A DNA stretch of 64,000 nucleotides from Oscarella lobularis (Eukaryota; Porifera; Homoscleromorpha; Homosclerophorida; Oscarellidae). A program made the position numbers and the translations under genes. The stretch spans positions 372,001 through 436,000 of the forward strand of contig NC_089194.1 in assembly GCF_947507565.1 (NCBI RefSeq). The letters are read 5' to 3'. The notes beneath the pieces were generated by a model. That model did no database searches. It was not told where the DNA came from and worked only from the letters and a program-made list of their open reading frames with translations. Of this stretch, positions 44,756-57,310 are shown piece after piece; within the stretch, counting starts at the first letter, position 1, and each line of letters begins with the position of its first letter.

Positions 44756-47246
44756 ATGTCATCCGCGTGTCCGTCATCTCGATTTGGACACGTCGCCGCC
44801 GTGATCAATGATGAAATGCTTGTGTGGGGAGTAGGAGCGGTGAGAGAATCGACGGGAGAGAAGTACTTGTGTTTTCCCGATTTGATCGAGTGCTTCAATC
44901 TGTTGACAAGTCAATGGAATGAACGACGAGCAACATCCAACAGCCCATCTGACCTTCCTCAGCCATGTCTCTACGCACGAATCGGTGTCGTCCAAATTCG
45001 GGACATTTATCAATTTGGTGGTGGGTACTTGTCATCTGATGGCCGTTCTGTCTATTCGAACGATGTTCACAAATTGGATGGATTGACGTTGGAATGGCAA
45101 CGAATCCATTCCAATGACCAATCAACGCCCAGCGGGAGATCAAACCATGGAATATGCGTGTTAGGGAAGAAAGGAGACGAACATCTCGTCATGATGGGCG
45201 GATGGGGAACAACGATTGTTTCACCAATACCAGACGGATCTCATTTCATTCCTGATCCAAAATATCCTGACGAGGGGTGGAACAATGAAGTTTGGTTGTT
45301 TTGCATCCGAAAGAGTGAGGGACGTGTAAAATTATTTTGAATTGAATGTAGACATTTTTTGAAGGGAATTGGATTCCAGCTCAATGCACAGGAAAAAAAC
45401 CACTTCCTCGAGCCGCTCATTCCTTCACCACAGTCGATATTGATCGAGCAATTCTTATTGGTGGTGGCGGTCTTGGGCAAGTGTTTTATGATGCTTTTCT
45501 GTTCGTGTTTAGTGCACTGGTAATGAGATAGGTTTGTTATTAATTAATAAAGGTGATTTATTTGCGTAGGAGTGGATTGAAATGAAATTGGATGATCATC
45601 TCATTCCTCGATTCTCCCATTCGACGGTTGTTGTTGATATTCCCACATTAGGGGGGCCAGTTGCTTTTCTCTTGTGGGGATATGGGAAAGACGCGTTTCC
45701 TCTGTCCCTGGCCCAAATGATTCTAATTGACTCCCAAAAGTGCAAAAAGGTAATTGAAATATTTTCATATGACATTGATGACAAAGTTCATTTGACAGAT
45801 CTCAATATCAGATGAGCCCATTCCAACAGGGTATCAATCAGTCTGCTCTATTGTTAGAAGAGGTCTTCTGTTTATTCTGCGATATGGAGGATCACACTAT
45901 AGATTTACCGAGAGAAAACCAGGAGCGTTTTTCGACATTTTTAAATATGGTAATTAATTTTATATTGGTGTTTAGTCTGATTTTATTGCTTGCATAGATT
46001 TACAAATATTTGGCGAGACACTCCTTCGCTACGATTTGAGCGAACCGATCGAACAAGAAATTTCGAAATTCGATGAGCATGCGCAGATGGCCGAAGTCTT
46101 TAATTATGTGTGCTAGCTGCGGGTTATTAGCATAATTTATTTAGGAACCACTTTCGGATCCGTCTCTTCAAATCGACCGACAGGATCTCGTCTATGATGA
46201 GGACGACGATTTCTTGGGGCAAGGAGCCTGTGGCGATGTTTTCAAAGCAACGCTAAAGAAAGACGGAAGAGAGAAGATCGTCGCCGTCAAACTTTTCACG
46301 GACATACGAAGAAGAACAAAAAAGTGTTTAGTTAGCACTTACTATTTTCTCTAATGACATATTGTTTTCTTTTGCAGGGAATACGAAATGTTTAAGAAGG
46401 AGGCTTCTGTGCTACTTCGAATTGAACCGGAATCCTTTCATTTTAGGTTTAATCGGACTTTGCGCTGTTCCCAGATTCTACGCGCTTGTAACCGAGTTCG
46501 TGAGCGGAGGAAATTTGTCGTCTATTCTCACGTCAGACGAAGAAGCGATTGAGAAGTGGGAAACGCGAGTCACTTTTGCGAAGCAAATTGCTAAGGGGAT
46601 GCTTCATCTCCACGGCAATCATCCACCAGTGATTCACTACGACTTGAAAGCGGAGAACGTTTTGGTTGAGCGCATTCTAGACGAAAGAAAAGATCACTTT
46701 ATATGCAAAGTAGATTAATATTTTTTAAAAATCAAATATAAATAATAATTTAGTCAATATTGTTTACTCAGGTTGCCGATTTTGGACTTTCAAAAGTGTC
46801 AGGCGTTAGTTCGATTACTATAGTTCGGCAAAAGGATTCCGTTCCGTCTGGCACAGTCACTCACATTGCTCCAGAGCGATATTCCCGTTGTCCGTACGGC
46901 GATGGAGACGACGAGGTCGTGAGAAATGTGTTGGCGAAAAAATCTGACGTCTATAGCTACGGAGTTTTGCTCTGGGAAATACGAGAAAGGAAGCATCCCT
47001 ATCAAGGTCAATTGATTCTTATGATTTATTGGCCTTGCGTACTACTGTAGTTATTCGCCTTTAGGTACGGATAGAGATACTATTCGCTATCTTGTCAGAA
47101 CTGGAGAGAAACTTCCGGAAGGCGAAGCACTCAATGTTCCTCCGTTCTTCGACGATCTCATGACGAAATGCACACAATTCGATCCCCAGAATCGACCAAT
47201 GTTCGACGACATTATACTCAAGCTAACAGAAAACGAATCTGATTGA
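44756..47246 (+). pseudogene. Kelch-kinase gene, nearly complete but frame-disturbed (copy 3)
   Basis: Exons: 44756-45314, 45352-45519, 45570-45749, 45799-45949, 45998-46107, 46145-46323, 46378-about 46709, 46771-about 47006, about 47065-47246. Kelch segments come first (FGHVAAVINDEMLVWG, DGLTLEWQRIHSND, HSFTTVDIDRAILIGG), then a kinase: loop GQGACGDVFKA, VAVKLF, FKKEASVLL, VIHYDLKAENVL, VADFGLSKV, HIAPERY, SYGVLLWEI and RPMFDDI, with stop at 47244-47246. No TM or signal peptide is obvious. Two problems: exon 1 ends in phase 1 but exon 2 reads only in phase 0, and one extra base near 46430 shifts the frame before the PFILGLIGLC segment. Either a recent pseudogene or assembly errors; the rest is clean. 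Confidence 0.75.
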
Positions 47247-47718
47247 ATTGAGAACAATAGCTTGTACCCTTTCCTCCTATGACATAGTCTTTTACTTCAG
47301 TTTTGGATGAACCCTACGTTTTTATGAATGTTTGTACTTTTGTGATTGATGTAGCATCTCCTAGATTAATTAATTTCTCTTTAGTGCAAACTGACTCTCG
47401 CTAAAACAGATCGATGGACGGCAGAAAGAGAGACTGGAGGACGTGAAGGGCAGATATACGCGACGGCCACATGTACAACTTGCTCATATTTTATTTCCAC
47501 AGACGCATGCAGTACAAAAAAATCATTCTAGAGAAAATCTAACGTATCCTATTCCCTTCCTTCTGTCCTTCTGTCTTCGTGACTTCGTCCATGACTTTTC
47601 TTCAGCGCACGACCTGAAAAAATGGTCTTAGTCACTGTAAAATAATCGTTCTACGTACCTTTCGGTTTGCGTCCGTATTAGCGTTATCCAGGCTACACCA
47701 CGTCATGTCATGGGTGGA

Positions 47719-47859
47719 GGCGAACTTCCAGGAGGCCTAGCAACGGATGTCCCGCCGTTTTTCAATGGCGTGCTAAAGCGGTGCGTCCGTCTGAAGCCGC
47801 AGGAAAGGCCCCTGTTCCGCGACATCCTTCTAATGATAATAGACGGCGAAAAAAAATAG
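47719..47859 (+). pseudogene. Orphan last exon of a kinase
   Basis: The open segment reads like the C-lobe end of the Kelch-kinase (GELPGGLATDVPPFF, then RCVRLKPQERPLFRDILL) and stops at TAG 47857-47859. It is diverged from the exon at 47065-47246 and has no other kinase exons around it. Confidence 0.65.
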
Positions 47860-47939
47860 ATTGAGTGTGGCCATGCAACTTCTTAGGCGCCAGCTCCCTT
47901 CCTATAACTCTATTTTCAGACGGAGCGGCAAACAGTCGT

Positions 47940-48660
47940 CGACATTCGAATCTAATATATCCTCATCCCGAGTGTCGTCGCTAGATTGCTGAAGAAATAG
48001 CCACGCGACTAGCTGGCAGGTTTCGGCTTTTACTGAACGCCGTTACATTGTGGGAACTGAATGCATCCTCTGAAAGCAATCGAAAAGCGGATGAACTCGA
48101 CTTTTCTGTCATTCTTTTAAACTTATCCGGGATATAAACAGTTCTACCGATCGTCTCGGAATCCTCTCCCATCGCAGCAATCGCTTCTGTTCTCGGCGAT
48201 TGAATGCGCTCTTACTTGATTCCTCTCGCTGTTTCACTTGCCAAAAGGGTGTAACTTTTGCTCAAAGGAGCAATTGACGCTTGTTTCTTCGAACCTCCCG
48301 TATATGACTCGCCCAAAGAGCTCTGTGACAGTCAGAAAAAGGCTACTCCCTACGCTATTTCTTTAACGACGAAGTCTATGGACGATCTCATGCAGTGGCG
48401 GTGAAGGCTTGCAGGTAGGCGTATGTAAAATCAGCCAGACAATGTTAGATTTTTCTATACGGACGAACGTACATATTGTGACCCAGGCAGCATCGTCACA
48501 GCATTGGTAGCATCACTGCACATATGCTTTGTCAACAAGTCCGTCATGTCAACTACAATTACGACATCTAGAGTTAATTAATTAATTCGTCCTATTCCTC
48601 TAAGTCTTGTATGGAACTTATGTTTTCTTCTGATGTCGTATTCGAAAGGAACTAAAACAT
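47940..48660 (+). repeat. Family A copy A7 (right part) with kinase-tail remnant
   Basis: It covers the second half of the unit. The last 70 bp on the minus strand resemble the C-terminal codons of the receptor kinase at 53.9 kb (LVP-x-x-YD segment). Confidence 0.55.
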
Positions 48661-51600
48661 AAATAGACGAAAATTCTGGACAAAACTTGGATTCTGAACA
48701 CGCTAAAGCTGCTCCGGAGCCACCAGAATAGGACGGAACTTCTGGACAAAACTTGTCAAACATGGATTCTCAACACGCCAAAGCTGCTCCGACGCCACCA
48801 GAATATGACGGAAATTCTGGAATAAACTCGACAAACGTGGATTCCAAGCATGCCAAAAATACTCTGACGCCGCAAGAAAATGAGGGAAATTCTGTACTAA
48901 ACGCGTCCAACATTGATTATAAACAGACCAAAGCTGCTCCGACGTCGCCAGAACTTGACGGAAATCCTGGACGTAGCGCATCAATAGTATTCATGGATTA
49001 CTCTGGAGAGAACTCGCCAACCATGGATTCTAATCACAACAACGCTTCTTCAGAAATTGATGAAAAATCTGCGTGTTTTGCATCCAAGGCATTCATTGAT
49101 TCTAAACAGAAAAAAGCTGCTCCAACGTTGCCAGAACTTGTAAAATTCCTGTCTCACCGCATCAAAGGCATTCAAGGATTCTAAACAGGCCAATGCTGCT
49201 CGGACGCCGCAAGACAATAACGGAGATTCTGGACCAAAGGCGTCAAAAATGGATTCTAAACAGGCCAAAGCTGCTCCGACGTGGCCAGAATTTTTCGGAG
49301 AGTTTGGACTTAGCATATCAAAGGCACTCATGGATTCTAAACGAGCCAAAGAAGAGTCGAGTAAGAATATCTTAGAATTTTTCCTTTTACAAGCGTACTA
49401 ATTTTAACTGAAAATAGTTCCTTTGTTTTCGAGCTCAAGATCTTTTGCTGGAAACCGGAAGAAAGCTTTTGAAATTTGTTCGCCGGATCAAGCTCTTATC
49501 GATGAAATGGGTTATTTGTATCCGTTGCTGAGCAACGGCTTTGACGAAAACGTTGCGATCGGTACTGGCAGAATTGATTTCGATTTTTATACATGTATAC
49601 GAGCCAGCTCTCACTGTAGGTGTTGAAAATCCTTGCTACGAAGGCGACGATTCCAACATCGATTGCGAAAGGGCGAATGCCGAATGCGACCCTCTTCCGT
49701 CCGACATTGATACGTCATTGTACAGTAGCAATGAATGTCTACGATCTGGTTGATTTTCGCCGCGGGAACAGGTAGAAGTTTGCATTCCAGTAGGGGCAGC
49801 CGATGAAAGAAAATTCCTTTTATCGGCGAGAAATACGTCGATAGTACGCATTACACGTACCGTACTCGCGCGATTAAAGCCCCACTCTCGATTAGAGCCC
49901 CTCTCGTTTAGTGCCCCCCTTCCTCCGCGAGTTGAAAAATTAAAGCCCCATTTCGAATACTGCCCCGGGGCTGTATTTGAGATTACTACAGGCATCATGG
50001 CATGTAAGGTGAAAGCACCTGTTAAGCCGTTTACCGCAAAATAGCCACACTTACCAAAATACAGACAATGAATAGTGTGTCTTCCAATTGAAATTACAAG
50101 CTTGTCGTACGTACTGTAGCTGTCAGTGTACCGAATGAAAAAATAAAGCCCCGTTTCGATTAGAGCCCCAGTCTCGATTAGAGCCCCATGTCTGAAGACC
50201 TTTGAAACAATAGAGTCTCAGGGGCTCTAATCGCGCGAGTACGGTATTAGATTTCTGCTCGAGTTCGACTCGGAATTACTTTATTTAGATTCAAATTCAG
50301 ATGATACTAACGAATTTGCTGAGAAAGCCAGCGTAAAACAGCTTGAGGTGAATATCCCAGTCGGAGCAGTGGATGAAGAATCATTTCATCTGAGCAACGA
50401 AGAAAATCCTAGCTCTGATGGTATTATAGTTTGTATTTTCTTCTCACCTTTTATTTAATAAGACTCAGATTCATGTGGTTCGGAACCAACTGCCGGCACT
50501 TTAGAAGCAGAATCTGCTCTTCAATTTACTTCTTCTCCTCCGTCACCCCCTTCAAGAGATGCAGTGATGATTGAATTAGCGCCACTTGCCCCTTCCATCC
50601 TCTGCAACGATCAGCAGCGAATTGAGAAGAGAATTAAACAGATGTCTAGAGTACAGCAAAAAGCGTTGCACGTTATAAGCAGCCAGAAACTAATCCTCGA
50701 TATATTGAATTTAGAGGAAGAAGACGACAGCGACGAGAGTAGAAGCTGCTGCGCAGAAAAATGTGGTCTCTGCTTAGAATCGAAAGCTTTTGCGTGCTGC
50801 CTCTCTAAAGCAAAATCGTGCTGCAAGCAAGTCCCGGTGAGTAAATCGTTTCGAGAGTCTGCGAAGGTTGGAGCGAAGTACGCCCTTGCTTTTATCAAAC
50901 CGCCTGCTAAACTGACAACGCTGCTTGTCAGGCTGTTGCAGCTCGCGTTTTTTGGTCTAACCGTTTACGTTTATGCAAAAGAAGCATCCTAAGAGGGATT
51001 TATCAGCTCTCTTCAAGAGAGCAAATTCACTCTTGTTCTTTTCTGTTTGGCAACAGTTGATCTGTTTCTGGGTTTGATCATGTCTGCGATTTCTGTTTTT
51101 CTTGCAGCACGCAATACTGTCAGGCTCAAAGCGTATTCAAAACTAGGAGAAGACGAAAATCCAAATCCTCCAGATGCACAGAAATCTGGCTGGAGCGCAG
51201 TTTATGAATTTTTTTCGAAACTCTTTGCCTTTGTGCTAATCTACCCGCTTCTCATAAGCGACATCTACAAATTCGCTCTAGTGTGGAACGCAAAGAACGC
51301 TACTCTAACGATAGAAGCATTGGCTAACCTGACTAATCAGTCAACGCCTCTAAATGCTCCTGATTTCACTACAGTACTCAAAAATTAGGCATTAGAAGAT
51401 ATCCCAAAGTCCGTCCTTCTCGGAATCGGAGTCCTGCTTACTCTTTTCGACATTTACCTTCACCGCATTCACATGATGCGAGAGAATTTCGACAGAATTA
51501 GAAAGCTTCAGCAGAGAAAGGAATCTTGCTGCTGCTCTATCATCTCGCGTTTGATAGCCCATAGTGTATTTCTCATGGTGTTCAACCTACTCTTTCTCGT

Positions 51601-52317
51601 TGCAATTGGGTTTAAAGCAGTCGAAGGGAATCGTCTCGAATGCCTCTCAATCGAAGGTTGCAAAAGTAAAGGAGAGTTTGAATTAGTTGTCAAAAACGGT
51701 ACTGCTGAATACGACGGTGACCCTACAGTTTCAAACAAGGCGTGGTTCATGATAGTAGCTGGAATGGCTTTGCCACTGCTAAGCATAGCAATATTTATCG
51801 GCACTAATGTACTTTGTTTTCAGGAGTATTTCGTCCTTCTTATTCGTGGTGTCATGAGCAAAGACGAAAAAGAGGAATGCCGGAAGCTTCCACCAGGTCT
51901 CGAAGAATACGCCTCAAAAGTTAAGGAAAAAAGGATATGAGTCGAGTTGCCGAAATGTTGGACGACCGACACTACTCGTCTGAATTCTCATGCTGGAATC
52001 GTTTCGTCAAATCGTTCTGCGATTTGAGAGCAATTCTATTGGTCCTAGTCTACTGATGCTCTGTTTTTGCCTTTCTCGCTTTTACGTTTGAAATGGCATC
52101 TATCAGCGAGCCCGTATTAGCGTCGAGATTCGTCGCTGTCTTTCTGGGCTTGTTGATACTGTTCGTCGCGCTGATAAACGACATCAACACACTCGTCCTT
52201 GCTCTGAGTTGGACTTGCCTAGTATTTGGCGGTGCAATGGCAATCGTCTACGGTATTGCTGCCACTATTATTGCTTACTTTTTGTATTGTTTTTTCTGCT
52301 CTGACAAGAGTAAGTAG
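48661..52317 (+). pseudogene. Broken paralogue of the repeat-rich membrane protein
   Basis: It is co-linear with 35.5-39.0 kb: Ser/Ala/Pro repeat exon (shorter), Cys/acidic exon, linker exon, then the multi-helix exon. Lesions include TAG at 48729-48731, a shift near 49140, a two-base loss near 49573, a deletion near 49738, TAA at 50990-50992, TAG at 51386-51388, a shift near 51930 and a TGA near 52055. A 385-bp element sits in the second intron. Many helices remain readable, so decay is fairly recent. Confidence 0.85.
49860..50244. mobile_element. 385-bp MITE with TA target duplication
   Basis: The ends CCGTACTCGCGCGATTAAAGC and, inverted, GCTCTAATCGCGCGAGTACGG are flanked by TA at 49858-49859 and 50245-50246. 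The homologous intron at 36879-36934 lacks the insert, giving the empty site. Internal copies of ATTAAAGCCCC/ATTAGAGCCCC repeat near both ends. The structure is Tc1/mariner-like and non-autonomous. Confidence 0.85.
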
Positions 52318-52609
52318 TTAGGTTTATACGTTGAGGCTAGTAACAAACTCGCTCGTGTTTTTTCTTCAGTTGGTTTTTTCTTTGACTTCACTTTTGAATG
52401 TTTCTGATGTTCTACTTTTTCATCATGTTTTCTTTTCCGTTTATCTATATCACGTGAAATTCTCAGACAAATTGCGTTTACGAAAACTTGCGTTGTAAAT
52501 GCCATTTCTTCACGTCCTCTATCGCACGTCATGAGAAAAGTCTCGATTGGTGACATGAATGTTTTTCTTAAACCGTGAGAAAGCATTATACGCAATTTAT
52601 GATTCTTCA

Positions 52610-53883
52610 ATTTGATATAATAAAATACTGATGGGCTGCCACAGCAATAGTCAAGATTCATTGATATTTAGTATTTACATTTTTAGGCTTGATTTTGCAC
52701 AGGATTGACCTAGGATCATTTCTTTTGGGGCTTTCCTAACAAAGAGCATCTCCACTTCGTTGCAATCGATTTCTGGTTTCAAAATCGGTTTGGGAGCTTC
52801 GTCACTGCTACTACGACTGTCACAAGAAGCAGATGCTCCTACCGTCTAGAAACATAAAAAAACAATAAATTAAACAAATAAAGAAGCTTTCAAATATGAA
52901 GTGCGTTTACGTAATTCTTATTCTTCCCTTTCTTCTGAATCCTACTGACTTTAGACCAGCACAGTCGGTTCATAGCAACCTTTAGCTTTCTCGCCATCTA
53001 CCCGCCGTAACGCTCACGGCTCACCCAATTAGCGTTTCAGTCCATTACAAACACGAGTCGACGTAAACAGAAGAGCTCCATTAGAGGACAGCTACAGTAG
53101 AGACAAACAGGAAAAATTGCTCCCCACTTGTAGTTCATTTGATGATGTTTAGGAAGGTAAGCGAGCACTCTCGATGCCACCGCTGTAATCATTTCAGCGC
53201 TACGTTTATATGCAAAAATGAAAAATGTGTCTCTCACGCTGAAATCAAATCTAGTCTCTACCTTCACGCCCTCAAACTTACGCTAAGCTCGTATCGTATT
53301 TAATTGCACTACAATACGTTGGAGACGGAGCTATTCGTCGCTAAGTCGACCGTGGCGCGTGTCGTCGCTGAAGAAATTAATAGCGAAGCGAGTGAGGGTT
53401 TTTGGCTTTTGCCTTTCATGCATTCCCTGAGGCGGGTAAAAAGCAACCGAAAAGCCGACTAACCCGACTTCTTTTCAAGAATTTATCCGGGATATCAACA
53501 GTTCATCCGATCGAGTCCGAATCCGCTCCCATCCCAGCAATCGTCGGTGTCTTCGGCGAGCGAATACGTTCTCACTCGGATTCTCTCGCCGTTTAAACGG
53601 CCAAGAAGGTCTAATCTCTACTCGAAGAAGCAAATGATGCTGTTTTCTTCCTGGGGCCTCCCGTATATCGATTGTTCTTCCACCTTCTCAGTGCTTCATC
53701 GACGAGCTCGGTGCCGTTCATCAAGCATCATTGCATGCAGGTAGACCTGTAGTCAGCCGGACAATATTAGATTTCTCCGTAGGGAGGTATATACGTACAC
53801 ATTGTGACACAGACAACATCGGTAACATCGCTGAATGTATGCTTAGTCAGCAACAATTAACTACAAGACATCTAGAGTTCCTC
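52610..53883 (+). repeat. Family A copy A8
   Basis: A nearly full unit. The minus-strand exon (about 52720-52850) is open with acceptor and donor (SSSDEAPKPILKPEIDCNEV). A kinase-tail remnant on the plus strand is near 53035-53095, and the hairpin palindrome CGCCGTTTAAACGG is near 53588-53601. It abuts the receptor-kinase pseudogene. Confidence 0.65.
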
Positions 53884-55335
53884 CTATTCGTCTCTGTCTT
53901 GTATGGAGCTCTTCATGTTTTCTTCGACTTCGTAGTCGTGAGGAACTAAAAGATCGATCTCAGAGAAATTAGGTCGAGCCTTTCTGTCTAGGGCCCAGCA
54001 TTTTTTAATGATTTCTGCATAGGCCTCTTGACAGTCGTCAGGTATTTTGGGTCGATATCCTTCTATGACAGCCGCCTTAAGGTCGGAAGGAAATCTGAAA
54101 CCGCTGTCAGAGTGAGGTATTTTCCGTGTCCAGATCTCCCACATAACAATTCCGTAACTAAATGGAAGTTTTATAGGTTTTCCCTAGGGTTTACTCTGTC
54201 GCTTATCTGTATACATCGACAGAGGCTCCATAGGGTTTGCGTGCCAGTACCTCTGGGGCGAGCCATTGCATTGTGCCAACTGCCAGAGTCATAACCGTTC
54301 GTTGACTGTCTAGTAGCGGCTCACTTTCTTCATCTGCTTTTACGGGCCTCCTTCCACGTCGTCTTTGATCTTTTCTCCGAGAAGGTGCTTCCTTCCACGA
54401 ATCAGCCAGCCTTGCAGAGCCGAAATCTGCTACACGAACAGTCCAATCTAAAATGACGAGTATATTTGCGCTCTTCAAGTCACGGTGGACCCGAGGAGGA
54501 TTCATCATGTGGAGATAGTTCATTCCCCTGGCCCCACCCAAAGCGAACGAGAACTTAGTCTCATTTCCTAGAACGATATCGTTGTTCTGTAGAATTGCTG
54601 TCAGTGATCCCCTGTGCATTAGTTCCATGACGAGAAAAGGTGTTCCATCTCGAAACTTTCCGCCTCCAAAAAACATGACAACATTCGGATGACGAATTGT
54701 TTTCATGACTTCGATTTCTCAAGTAAATTCTGCTCGACTGCGTTTAATGATCTGCATTTGATAGTACTGTAGGCGCTTGATGGCTACCGCTATTTGTCTG
54801 TATGTACCGCGGTAAACCTCCCCGTAGGCTCCGGAGATCTCTGTATCCAAACGTCGGTCAAATTTAATTTCTTCAAATCCTATGTTCCACACGTTTTCAA
54901 AAATTTTTAAATTTGCCTTGTTACGCTTCTTAATGCCGTACAGTTTGTAGAGAATTGTTGATATCCCGGTGACAACCACTAACAGAATGGCCCCAGACGA
55001 AGACAGCGTTGCGATTTGAATTGTTGACTTGACCGTGCAGGACCTATTGCTGTTTCGATTGTATCCGTAATAACAATCGCATGTCATTGTGTTGTTAGGC
55101 GTTACTTTGCACCTGCCCTGTTTGCAAAGCCTCTTGCCTTTTTCGAGCATTTTTTACAATCTGAAATTGACGTTGATGCATAAGTGTCAGTTGTGACTCC
55201 ATTAGGCTGAATGATAAGAAACATGGGCGTGGTTTTCGAAAACTTGTTTCCGGGGCGACGGAACATGAAATGTGGCGACGAGGAATTCTTGTAAGTGGCA
55301 GTGAAACGACCGCAGTTGAATTGCCAACAATTACT
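53884..55335 (-). pseudogene. Receptor kinase with EGF-like stalk and one TM helix
   Basis: Order: Cys-containing ectodomain part (from about 55335), Cys-rich knob (CKQGRCKVTPNNTMTCDCYY), TM helix (about 55010-54930, AILLVVVTGISTILYKLYG), then a kinase with loop ISGAYGEVYRG, VAIKRL, IRHPNVVMFFGGG, RVHRDLKSANILV, VADFGSARL, GTMQWLAPEVL and a final exon from 54157 (YGIVMWEIWTRKIPHSD) ending at 53884. HRDLKSAN and GTMQWLAPE place it near TKL/dual-specificity kinases. Damage: a one-base shift in a run of A near 55147, in-frame TGA at 54721-54719 in the alpha-C region (probably Arg CGA to TGA), and an intron starting AT rather than GT at 54206. The N-terminal exons are missing. Confidence 0.75.
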
Positions 55336-55664
55336 CCTAATGAATTTTAAAAATTAAATAAGTATTTACATGTTTCAATGCATGATAAATGAACTCGGAT
55401 TTCCTTGCGTAATGATTTTAGGCTCAAGTTTTTTAGTCACGTGATGACCTTGCCACGTGATTTCAACGCCGTCGTACTCATGTCGTAATTTCTCGTTTTT
55501 GAGCCGTTTTCGTCGTCGCAGGTGCGATTGAGTCGTTCTGTAAAGGTTATTACCGCCACAACAAACAAATCGTGCATCGATTAATCGTCATTTTCCTTTC
55601 TTTTAGACTCGTATTGATCGAAGCACTCGATTCGATTCTCTCGAACCGTTTCTCCTCTTCGAAA
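55336..55664. other. Shared upstream region of Kelch copy 4
   Basis: From about 55436 the sequence resembles 44539-44755 (GTCACGTGA, TTTTTGAGCCGTTTTCGTCGTCG), so the presumed promoter and a 5' intron were duplicated with the gene. Confidence 0.5.
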
Positions 55665-56420
55665 ATGTCATCCGCGTGTCCGTCATCTCGAGTGGGACAC
55701 GTCGCCGCCGTGATCAATGATGATATGCTTCTGTGGGGAGGATTCGCGGTGAGAGAATCGACGGGAGAGAAGTACTTTTGCTCTCCCGATTTGATCGAGT
55801 GCTTCAATCTGTTGACAAGTCAATGGAATGAACGACGAGCAACATCCAACAGCCCATCCGACCTTCCTCATTCATGTCTCGGCGCACGAATCGGTGTCGT
55901 CCAAAATCGGGACATTTATCAATTTGGTGGTGAATACTTCTCGTCTGATGGCCGTGATGTCTGTTTGAACGACGTTCACAAATTGGTTGGATTGACATTG
56001 GAATGGCAACGATTCCATTTCAATGACCAATCAACGCCCAGCGGGAGATTGCAACATGGAATGTGCGTGTTAGGGAAGAAAGGAAACGAACATCTCGTCA
56101 TCATGGGCGGCGAAGGAACAAAGATTGTTTCACCAATACCAGACGGATCTCAATTCATTCCTTCTTCAAATGATCCTGACATTGGGTTGAATAGTTTGGT
56201 TGTTTTGCATCCGAAAGAGTGAGTGACGTGTAAAATTAATTTGAATTGAATGTAGACATTTGTTTGAAGGGAATTGGATTCCAGCTCAATGCACAGGGAA
56301 AAAACCACATCCTCGACAAGGACATTCCTTCACTACCATTGATATTAATCGAGCCATTCTCATTGGCGGTGACTGTTTTGGGAGAGTGTTTCCAGATGCT
56401 CGATGTTGCAAATCTTCTTT
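55665..56420 (+). pseudogene. Kelch-repeat gene, truncated (copy 4)
   Basis: ATG at 55665; exon 1 is open and very similar to copy 3 (VGHVAAVINDDMLLWGG, VGLTLEWQRFHFND) but shifts near 56185. Exon 2 starts near 56258 with GNWIPAQCTGKKPHPRQGH and HSFTTIDINRAILIGG, in a frame that does not match a phase-1 donor. Similarity stops near 56400 and the kinase part is absent. Confidence 0.7.
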
Positions 56421-56827
56421 GGATTTCAGTTTTACCCTGAACATCTCCTCTCCAATATTCGTTGATCTGGCACCTATAAACGTTTCCTGATAGAAGCAAT
56501 GGAAAGCAAGCGCTCTTCCCTATCACCGTTAAAGAGTTTGAAAGTAGCCTAGCATAAAACAAATGTCGATGGACGAGCTTCTTCTACTGCAGCGCTTGCG
56601 TGAATCGTTGGACTTTGAAGCCAAGCGGGGGAAACCGTGACCGTTACTCAGCTGATCAGATGACGGAAATCCCATTCAGTCCGTCACGTAAGTGTTTCTT
56701 TTTAGTGTGTGTTACTTCGCTTACGATTTACCTTTCGCCGTTTAGGGAAAGTCCAAAGTGATTTGCTGCTGTGAAAATAATTCGTCCTTGCCGTTGAGTT
56801 TTTTTACTGCATGGGAATTATAACCGC

Positions 56828-56875
56828 ATGCACGCACGCACGCACGCAACGCACGCGAGGCACGCACGCACACGA
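56828..56875. repeat. (CACG)n microsatellite
   Basis: Interrupted CACG/CGCA units. Confidence 0.85.
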
Positions 56876-57089
56876 GTCTGAGAGTCCCGCGCGCGCCCGC
56901 TAGCTAGGCCGCGACGAAATAAAGAGCAAGTAGAGTCATGACAAATTTTATTAAATAAACCCGGAAATGAACCGGAAATTGCACACAAACTGAAAATAAC
57001 GTCCTCCCGGCGCCTTTAACGCGGGGGGGGCGACTCGCCCGCGCCCCCCCGGTGGACACCTCGTCCGGAGCTTCGGTTGACCCACGAAG

Positions 57090-57310
57090 CATGGGGTACG
57101 GCCTCTTTATCCTCGATTGGCCTCGGAGATAGCCTTGGGAGTGAAGCGTCCTCGGATGTGAGTCCGCCACCCGTGTCATCCAAGGGGACCGCCATTTTGA
57201 CCCACCGCGTCTCGCCATAGTGGGGGAGCCAACTCTATCGGCCCCCGCTAGAGAGGTACGGCCTCTTTAACCTCATTGGCCTCGGAGACCCTTGGGAGTG
57301 GATTGGCGAC
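57090..57310. repeat. Direct repeat of about 50 bp, two copies
   Basis: GGTACGGCCTCTTTA-CCT, ATTGGCCTCGGAGA and CCTTGGGAGTG recur at about 57093-57142 and 57256-57302. Confidence 0.65.
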
